From: Acidobacteriota bacterium
GTDB taxonomy: Bacteria; Acidobacteriota; Blastocatellia; RBC074
Assembly: GCA_018269055.1 (NCBI GenBank)
Contig: JAFDVI010000018.1
Location: forward strand, 1-43,136
Direction: 5' to 3'
DNA length: 43,136 nucleotides
Shown here: positions 35,671 through 43,136 of the stretch, piece by piece
Layout of the letters: every line of letters starts with the position of its first letter
Position numbering within the stretch: the stretch's first letter is position 1
Position numbers and translations under genes: made by a program
Notes under the pieces: generated by a model
Seen by the model: only the letters and a program-made list of their open reading frames with translations
Told to the model about the DNA's origin: nothing
The model's database searches: none

Positions 35671-38600
35671 TTACTGCTTCGTGCCAAGGATGACGAACGG
35701 CTGCGATTCCAGTTCGCGGCGGTAAAACACGCGCGGACGTTGGACGTTGCGGTCTTCCGCCTTCAGACGGCGTTCTTCGCCTTCGACGTACGACAGAACA
35801 AACCTGCGTTTTTCGGCTTCTTTCATTCGTTCTCGTTGCAATTGCGGCACGCGCTCGCTGGCGTAATCCAGCCATTCGCGCAACAGAATCGTTCCGTCCT
35901 TTGGTTCGGCATCTGCCGCCGCGCCTTTCAATCCTTCTTCGATCAGCGTGTAGGTCAGCAATCCGTGTTTCAAATCGGCGGGTTCGATGGCGGCCTGATA
36001 ACTTTGCGAAGCGGTCAAAACATACATTCCCTTTTCATACGCCAGTTGCGCCAGGCCTTTGGAATTCATCGGGCCGCGACGTTTTTCGGCGGCTTCGAGC
36101 GCCTGGCCGGAATTGCAGGCGTCTATTACCAGCAGCAGTTGTTCGGCATTGATCGCTTCAAAGGCGCGTTCCAAATCCCGATCCGAAATGCTGCGCGATA
36201 GAACCAGCTTCACGCTGGCTGCGGTGAGTTGATTGCGCGCTCCGCGATACCCCAGGTCGTGCGGGATCAGGTAAAACTGATTCTGTTCGGCGGTTCCGTG
36301 ACCGGCGAAATACACGACGACGGCGTCTTCCGGCTGCGCTTTGGCGGCGATGTCGGCCAGCGCTTTCAGAATCGCGGCTTTGGTCGCTTGCTGGTCGTTC
36401 AGCGAAACCAGTTCGACGCGTTCATAACGGTTCAGTTTTTCCTGTTGCCGTTGAAGCTCCGTGGCGAAATCCGTCGCATCGGCGACCGCAAAGCGCAAAT
36501 TGAATTCAGGATTGGCGTATTGATTGACGCCGACCGCCAACAGGTAAGCCGTGCCTGCGCGTTTCAAACTCTCGGCGCCGTTGATGGTCAGCGTCGCGTC
36601 CGCACTTTTGACGTTGTCGCGGTTGAATGCGTAGGCAGTCAGGCGATTCGCGCCCGCCGCAATTGGGATTTCCGTTTCCAACGTCGCGCGGAGCCGCCCG
36701 TTGAGCGCATCGCCGCGCCAAACTTTGACCAGCGAACCATTGCGGAACAATCGCACATCCTGAGCGCCCGCCGGAGCTTCCGTGATGTCGAGCTTTACCT
36801 TCACGCGGCGTGAAATGGCGGCATTCGCAGCGATTCCGTCTCCGACAGAAAGTTTCAACTGCGGCTGGCGACGATCTTTTTGTTCGATGTTGATGGCGGC
36901 GCGCGGGCGCTTTCCGCTGACAAGCTCGCTCAGCAAGCCTGGGTAATAGTATTCATTGAAAAACTGTTCGACGGGCGCGACATCATAAAGTTGCGGCGAA
37001 AATCGCCACAGAATCTGGCTCCAGGCAGTGGGCGAACCGTCAAACAATCCGTCGGGCGTAACGACCAGCCAGTCCTGTCCGTCTAGCGCAAGCAAGTTCG
37101 CCAGCAGTTTGCCGGTTTCCGCTTCCCACAAACCGACGGTTGTATCGTGATTGCCCGCGGCAATCAGGCGACTATCCGGGCTGAAGGCTACCGAACTGAC
37201 GCCGCTTGTTCCGGTCAATTGGTGGAGCAGCTTGCCCGTCACAACATCCCACACCAATACGCCGCCGACTTCGTTGAGCAGTGGAATGACGCCCGCCGTC
37301 AACAATTTGCCGTTAGGACTGAACGCCAGCGAATTGATGCGAAAACTGGTGCTTTGCGGAAACGTCGGCAGCGTTCGCAACAACTGACCGCTTTGCGAAT
37401 CCCACAGATTGAGTTGTTGATAAATGCCGCTGCTGGCCAGCACGCGACCATCGGGGCTGAAGGCGACGGCAGAAACGTCGTTGGTGTGGCCGCTGAGCGT
37501 TCGCACTTCCTGGCCCGTTGCTGCGTCCCACAACCTGACGGCTTTGTCGCGACCGCCGCTGGCCAAGGTTTTTCCGTCGGGATGAAACGCCAATGCGCGC
37601 ACGCTGCCGAACCGTTCTTCGGAATGCCCTTTGAGCAAACGGGTTGGCTGCCCCGTCGTCGCATCCCATAGTTGGATCGTGCCGTTGCGGTCGCCGGTAG
37701 CCAGTATCTTTCCATCGGGACTGTAAGCCAGCACGTCAACCTGTCGCGGATTGCCATTGACCTCACGAATCAACTTTCCCGTCGTCGCGTCCCAGATTCT
37801 GAATTCAATGCCTCCGCCGCTGGCCAGCGTTCGGCCATCGCCGCTGAACGCTACATCTCTGACAGCGTTTCGATTGCCGCTGAGCGTCCGCAGAATTTGC
37901 CCGGTCGTTAAATCCCAAAGTTTGACCGTATCGGTTCTGGCAAGGCTAAGCTGCCGTCCGCTGGCGAGCGTTCGGCCATCCGTGCTAAAAGCCACGGAAG
38001 TAATCGGGCCGGTGTGTCCCATGAACTTGCGGATTTCCTCGCCCGTTTCGGCATCCAGCAATCGAAGCGCAATCTCTCTGGTGCTGCCGCCGCTGGCCAA
38101 CAAGAACCGGCCATCGGGACTGTAAATAACTCTGAAATAATCGCTCATTCTCGGTAGTTGCCGAATTTGCCGTCCGGTTGCCGCGTCCCAAAATGTGATT
38201 TCAACGCCTCCGCCAACCAGCGTTTTTCCGTCGGGGCTGAACGCCAAGGATTCGATTCCAACATATTCACCGGGCTTGCTGGCCCAGCGAACTTGCCCCG
38301 TGGCCACATCCATCAAGCTGATGACTTTCCCACTGATGGCGAGCGTTTTTCCGTCGGGGCTGAGCGTGATGGCTCTGTCGGGCGGAGCACCAGACGGGTT
38401 GCGCGCCACCAAAGTTCGCCTTTCATATCCGATGTTGGCATCCCACAATTTGGTGATTTCGCCGCCGCTGATAACCGTGCGCCCATCAGGACTCAGCGCC
38501 ATCAGAACCAAGCCTTGATAAACCGCCTTGTCATCCGTCGTCCACGAACGCCGCTGTCGCCCGGTTGCTACCTCCCACACGCGGATGGCTTGATCCATTC

Positions 38601-39069
38601 CGCCGCTGGCCAGTGTTTTTCCATCTGCGCTGAACGCCAGAGAGGTTACGGTCATCTGATGACCTTCCAACGTTCGTTCCACGCGTCCGCTTTGCACATC
38701 CCAAAGATTGATGATGTTGTCCGTACCGCCGCTGGCCAGCAATCGGCCATCGGGGCTGAACGCCAACGCTTGCACCGCAGCCGTGTGGCCGCGCAAAGTT
38801 CGCAATTCCAAACCGGTTTCCACATCCCAAAGCTTGATGGTTTGATCCACGCCGCCGCTGGCGATGATGCGGCCATTGGGGCTGTAAGCCACTGCGTTGA
38901 CGCGAGCCGAATGCCCCGTCTGGATGGCCAGTTCCGGCCTCTGAGCGAATACAGTGATGGTCGCATTGAACCAGCAGATGGCCAAAAGACTGACAACCGC
39001 GAATCGCCAAGCCGCAGCGTGGGTTTGTGATTGCTTCGTTGACTGAGAGGCCGATTTTGTAAGAGCCAT
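35671..39069 (-). CDS. Exported caspase-like protease with 14 WD40 repeats
   Basis: A 1132-residue protein. An N-terminal hydrophobic signal (FAVVSLLAICWFNATITVFA) precedes 14 WD40 repeats (about residues 45-690), each ending in a variant of LASGG..IKLWD; 14 blades fit two seven-bladed propellers. After a beta-rich linker, a C14 caspase-like p20 domain begins at about residue 835 (AYLLAVGVNQYANPEFNLRF). The catalytic dyad is intact: His924 in VVYFAGHGTA and Cys985 in LVIDACNSGQ. The C-terminus is rich in charged residues. Such proteins (orthocaspase-like) cleave after Lys/Arg or Asp. The propellers probably sense or hold a partner in the periplasm. The downstream neighbour is dsbD. Confidence 0.9.
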   Translation of the reverse strand: MALTKSASQSTKQSQTHAAAWRFAVVSLLAICWFNATITVFAQRPELAIQTGHSARVNAVAYSPNGRIIASGGVDQTIKLWDVETGLELRTLRGHTAAVQALAFSPDGRLLASGGTDNIINLWDVQSGRVERTLEGHQMTVTSLAFSADGKTLASGGMDQAIRVWEVATGRQRRSWTTDDKAVYQGLVLMALSPDGRTVISGGEITKLWDANIGYERRTLVARNPSGAPPDRAITLSPDGKTLAISGKVISLMDVATGQVRWASKPGEYVGIESLAFSPDGKTLVGGGVEITFWDAATGRQIRQLPRMSDYFRVIYSPDGRFLLASGGSTREIALRLLDAETGEEIRKFMGHTGPITSVAFSTDGRTLASGRQLSLARTDTVKLWDLTTGQILRTLSGNRNAVRDVAFSGDGRTLASGGGIEFRIWDATTGKLIREVNGNPRQVDVLAYSPDGKILATGDRNGTIQLWDATTGQPTRLLKGHSEERFGSVRALAFHPDGKTLASGGRDKAVRLWDAATGQEVRTLSGHTNDVSAVAFSPDGRVLASSGIYQQLNLWDSQSGQLLRTLPTFPQSTSFRINSLAFSPNGKLLTAGVIPLLNEVGGVLVWDVVTGKLLHQLTGTSGVSSVAFSPDSRLIAAGNHDTTVGLWEAETGKLLANLLALDGQDWLVVTPDGLFDGSPTAWSQILWRFSPQLYDVAPVEQFFNEYYYPGLLSELVSGKRPRAAINIEQKDRRQPQLKLSVGDGIAANAAISRRVKVKLDITEAPAGAQDVRLFRNGSLVKVWRGDALNGRLRATLETEIPIAAGANRLTAYAFNRDNVKSADATLTINGAESLKRAGTAYLLAVGVNQYANPEFNLRFAVADATDFATELQRQQEKLNRYERVELVSLNDQQATKAAILKALADIAAKAQPEDAVVVYFAGHGTAEQNQFYLIPHDLGYRGARNQLTAASVKLVLSRSISDRDLERAFEAINAEQLLLVIDACNSGQALEAAEKRRGPMNSKGLAQLAYEKGMYVLTASQSYQAAIEPADLKHGLLTYTLIEEGLKGAAADAEPKDGTILLREWLDYASERVPQLQRERMKEAEKRRFVLSYVEGEERRLKAEDRNVQRPRVFYRRELESQPFVILGTKQ

Positions 39070-39159
39070 CTGTGTGCTCCCTTCCGAGCCGTCAAAAACA
39101 AACGCAGCAGACCGTTTGCAACGGGCTACCGCGTTGTAATGCTTTCCGAAGTTGTCAGG

Positions 39160-39597
39160 CTATTTGGCTGCGCGCCGTTCGGCGATGGCTTTGAAGCGCG
39201 CTTTCATCATTTCCAGGCGTTGTGCGCCGTTTGGATGTGTGGCGATCAGCTTTTCCAGATTGGCCATGTACTGCGGGCCAAAAAAGCCGCGCAGTTCCGG
39301 TACGAAATCGCCGATTTTCGCCCAGATGACGAAAAACTCGCCGTTGGTGTCGAAGAACAAATCTTTGTCAATCGCGCCGTGATTGACCATCGCCGCCACC
39401 ATATCCCAGTAACTGGTCGCCTGACGAAAATAAGCGTTTTGTTGCGCCAACTCCGGATTGCCAAACAAGGCTTTCACATCATCGGCGCTCTGCGGAAAGA
39501 ATTCCATAAACATGAAGTTGCGCGCTTTGCGCATCGTTTCGTCTCGGCGCAAATCGTACAGTTTGATAATCAAATCAGCGTCTTGTGCTGTTGCCAT
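39160..39597 (-). CDS. Uncharacterised 145-residue cytoplasmic protein
   Basis: A mostly helical protein with no signal peptide or membrane segment. It opens MATAQDADLIIKLYDLRRDE and contains MRKARNFMFMEFFPQSADDV and FFDTNGEFFVIWAKIGDFVP. The Trp/Phe-rich core and even codon use suggest a real gene. I do not recognise the family. AAGGAG lies just upstream of the ATG (AGAAGGAGTTATCGA). It follows the ETF:ubiquinone oxidoreductase gene by 47 nt with a hairpin in the gap, so a shared transcript is possible. Confidence 0.7.
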   Translation of the reverse strand: MATAQDADLIIKLYDLRRDETMRKARNFMFMEFFPQSADDVKALFGNPELAQQNAYFRQATSYWDMVAAMVNHGAIDKDLFFDTNGEFFVIWAKIGDFVPELRGFFGPQYMANLEKLIATHPNGAQRLEMMKARFKAIAERRAAK

Positions 39598-39622
39598 TCG
39601 ATAACTCCTTCTTCGTTCTCAA

Positions 39623-39644
39623 ATCTCAAATTCCGGATTTGAGA

Positions 39645-39645
<1 letters not shown>
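39623..39645. repeat. 9-bp palindrome at the end of the ETF-QO gene
   Basis: ATCTCAAAT (39623-39631) is the exact reverse complement of 39637-39645, with a TCCGG loop. It abuts the ETF-QO stop codon and could attenuate transcription into the following gene. A related AATCTCAAATCCCAAATTTC-like stretch occurs on the minus strand at about 3972-3993. Confidence 0.5.
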
Positions 39646-41339
<1,694 letters not shown>

Positions 41340-41386
41340 AGCTATCTTTCTGCCGCTCAAATAATGTGCAGCGTTGTCGCTTAGCA

Positions 41387-43136
41387 TCAGGTAGTAGAGC
41401 TAGAAACACGCTCGACTATTTTGCCCGTAGCTGGCGAGACGCAACAATCTCTCCGGCTCTTATAATAATCATACTCAATGATACGGTAAGCCTGCCTTAT
41501 AGCTGCAATGACAGGGCGATACTCTTGGGTACCGTTCGGTAGCTGCCTCATGGGGTGGTTCTCAGAATATTTTCCAAGTCTTTCTCCCCACTGCTTACCC
41601 TTGTCCACTTTACTAACCGATGGTAATGCTTTTCTAGCAAGTTTAAAAAACTCCTTTCCTGACGTTGCGGCCGAAGTTTCTTGCAATAATAATTCTTTAT
41701 CACCGAGGCTTAAGTCGGGAACGTTTTCTAAGGCCATTGCCCAAAATACCTCCGCAAGCTCTTCTAAAGAGAAGTTGTGGATCTCAAAATCAGGGTTACT
41801 GATAAAGAACTCCCCGAACATTTCGTCATCCTTAGCTGCCTTCCGAACCAGCCTAATGCTGTCTTCCCGATCTCCATCAAGTGAAATCCAACTGTAAACA
41901 GACCTTTGTATGTCATTTAACAAAGTTTCTCTAAAGGACAAACCCTTCCCTTTGTTGGCAATTACCTCTCCCAATAGGTTTACAATATCTACTTTTGTAT
42001 ACCCTTCTAGAAGGTAGGCTAGAGCACCCAATTCGGTATACCCTTCTACATACCAGCGTAGCCGCAGGGTGTAATCAAGGCCTAAACGACGAATGAATGT
42101 TGCCTTCGCTTTGTAGTTATCATTTAGTCGTTTTGTTCCATAGTGGTGAATCTTAAGACTCTCAGCGTCCCAGCTACCACTCTCGTCTTCTTCGGGTAGT
42201 TCGACGCCAAATGCCATTTCGGAGGCTCGACGGATCATTTCGGCCATCGTCAGAATTAATACTGCTCCACCAAGCTTGCCTTTCACTTTTTCTATTCTAT
42301 ATCTGCCAGCAGTGAATCTGAGAACATGATGAATATCAGTATTTGGCTCAAGAGATTTAGCCATGTTGCAGAGGTAGGAAATGGCTTCTTGGATTTTAGT
42401 AATACCAATTTCTTCGAGAATCTTTTTGCACTCAGCACGTTGGTTATCCATTTCCCGGTAAAATTTTGCCTCATTATCCTTATCGTAATGAGGTCCCCCA
42501 GGTATCTTATAAATTCCAAAGAGCCTGTTATATGTAAAAGGTTCAACGGAAACAGCTAAGGACACAACCTCGTTCCAGCGTGCGACATCGCGGATGAATT
42601 GCTCTGTCGAAGTGATCATGTTGAAACGCTGTACCTGACCTTTGACTGCCTGAATGAGTCCTTCTGGATTGTCTAAAATATAGGTTATGCCAATTCTCAA
42701 TTGAAGCATCTCTTCAATTTTGCATAGAGCGTAATACCTGAAAGGATGAAATATTAACTGAATGTTTGGTGGTGGGTCTGACAATCCTTTAGTTATTCCA
42801 CCGAGGCCTTCAGCTTTCTGAAGGCACATTCTGTGATCAGCGTAGAAATAATTTCCTGCAGGATCTTGGGAAACCAAAATTAGTCCCTCAATCGTTAGAG
42901 GACAATCGCTAATCACATAATCGGCCCGCAAAAGTGCAAGTTGCCATAGATTTTGAATTGTGTTGCCGAGCGTCGAATAGCTTAATCCCCTTTCGCTTGC
43001 TTGACGGCATAGCAGTTGATTGGAAAGGAAAGACATCTGCCAAATGAAGTCCCTTTCAATTATCCATTTGGTTACCAGAGCGGGTGAAATCAATTCGTGA
43101 CCGTTGACGCTAAGAGCGTGTACGGAAATTAAGGTC
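41387..43136 (-). CDS. Toprim-motif protein of unknown function, cut by the window end
   Basis: The frame is open from the stop at 41387 to the window edge, so the N-terminus is missing; the first in-window start-like codon is TTG at 43093 (568 residues from there). The N-terminal ~330 residues are helical and unrecognised. A Toprim-like set follows: the acidic helix WYVEGYTELGALAYLL (Glu350, numbered from the TTG), VDIVNLLGE, and the DxD strand SWISLDGDRED (Asp406, Asp408). Then comes EFFISNPDFEIHNFSLEELA. OLD nucleases and primases share this pattern. The gene is visibly AT-richer than its neighbours and uses codons such as ATA, AGA and TTA, suggesting recent transfer. A defence or mobile-element nuclease is plausible but unproven. 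Confidence 0.65.
   Translation of the reverse strand, partial: TLISVHALSVNGHELISPALVTKWIIERDFIWQMSFLSNQLLCRQASERGLSYSTLGNTIQNLWQLALLRADYVISDCPLTIEGLILVSQDPAGNYFYADHRMCLQKAEGLGGITKGLSDPPPNIQLIFHPFRYYALCKIEEMLQLRIGITYILDNPEGLIQAVKGQVQRFNMITSTEQFIRDVARWNEVVSLAVSVEPFTYNRLFGIYKIPGGPHYDKDNEAKFYREMDNQRAECKKILEEIGITKIQEAISYLCNMAKSLEPNTDIHHVLRFTAGRYRIEKVKGKLGGAVLILTMAEMIRRASEMAFGVELPEEDESGSWDAESLKIHHYGTKRLNDNYKAKATFIRRLGLDYTLRLRWYVEGYTELGALAYLLEGYTKVDIVNLLGEVIANKGKGLSFRETLLNDIQRSVYSWISLDGDREDSIRLVRKAAKDDEMFGEFFISNPDFEIHNFSLEELAEVFWAMALENVPDLSLGDKELLLQETSAATSGKEFFKLARKALPSVSKVDKGKQWGERLGKYSENHPMRQLPNGTQEYRPVIAAIRQAYRIIEYDYYKSRRDCCVSPATGKIVERVSSSTT

Noticed and set aside
36229..39030. Repeated words in the caspase gene that could look like a CRISPR or tandem-repeat array
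   Set aside because: The periodicity follows the WD40 repeats of the encoded protein, and the repeats are too diverged and too long for a CRISPR array.

Overview
The window looks like a chromosomal segment from an Acidobacteriota bacterium, most likely of the Blastocatellia type. This rests on several things: a C-terminal domain of the Solibacter TIGR03437 type, a TIGR02999-type ECF sigma factor next to a Ser/Thr kinase with TPRs, multi-adaptor MacB-like export genes, a moderately high GC content, and many short palindromic intergenic repeats. No rRNA, tRNA or CRISPR array was seen.

Layout. 1-1.7 kb: a PLP-dependent threonine/serine dehydratase, then a DUF433/DUF5615 toxin-antitoxin pair whose toxin frame is broken by an in-frame TAG. 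1.7-4.7 kb: a B12-binding radical SAM protein, then a decay zone with a multiply broken four-helix-bundle gene, an IS110-type transposase remnant and a perfect hairpin. 4.7-10 kb (all minus): a YCII/DGPF protein with its ECF42-type sigma factor, then purA, trxA and glgA. 10-17.5 kb (plus): a secreted M28 peptidase, then three consecutive HlyD-like adaptors and one MacB/FtsX permease, with no ATPase gene beside them. 17.6-20.1 kb (minus): a Tat-exported Gfo/Idh/MocA oxidoreductase and a YdjM-like membrane hydrolase.

20.3-29.6 kb is the most interesting stretch. A plus-strand run holds an ECF sigma factor, a membrane Ser/Thr kinase with a TPR tail, and a RiPP-type B12 radical SAM methyltransferase. 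It converges on a minus-strand run holding a CBM9-like secreted protein, a LodA-like quinone-cofactor amino acid oxidase, its LodB-like flavoprotein, and a 61-residue acidic peptide with a strong ribosome binding site that resembles a RiPP precursor. Whether these two runs form one system is an inference.

29.6-39.6 kb: ApbE, a family 2 glycosyltransferase, a secreted TIGR03437-domain protein, a COX4-like subunit, DsbD, an exported caspase-like protease carrying 14 WD40 repeats (two seven-bladed propellers), and a small uncharacterised protein. 39.6-43.1 kb: an ETF:ubiquinone oxidoreductase and, at the edge, an AT-richer gene with a Toprim-like motif set, cut by the window end and probably acquired horizontally.

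At least six kinds of palindromic repeat sit between (and twice inside) the genes. One 200-bp element is built from two inverted three-hairpin units. Another repeat supplies the last codons of the RiPP radical SAM gene.
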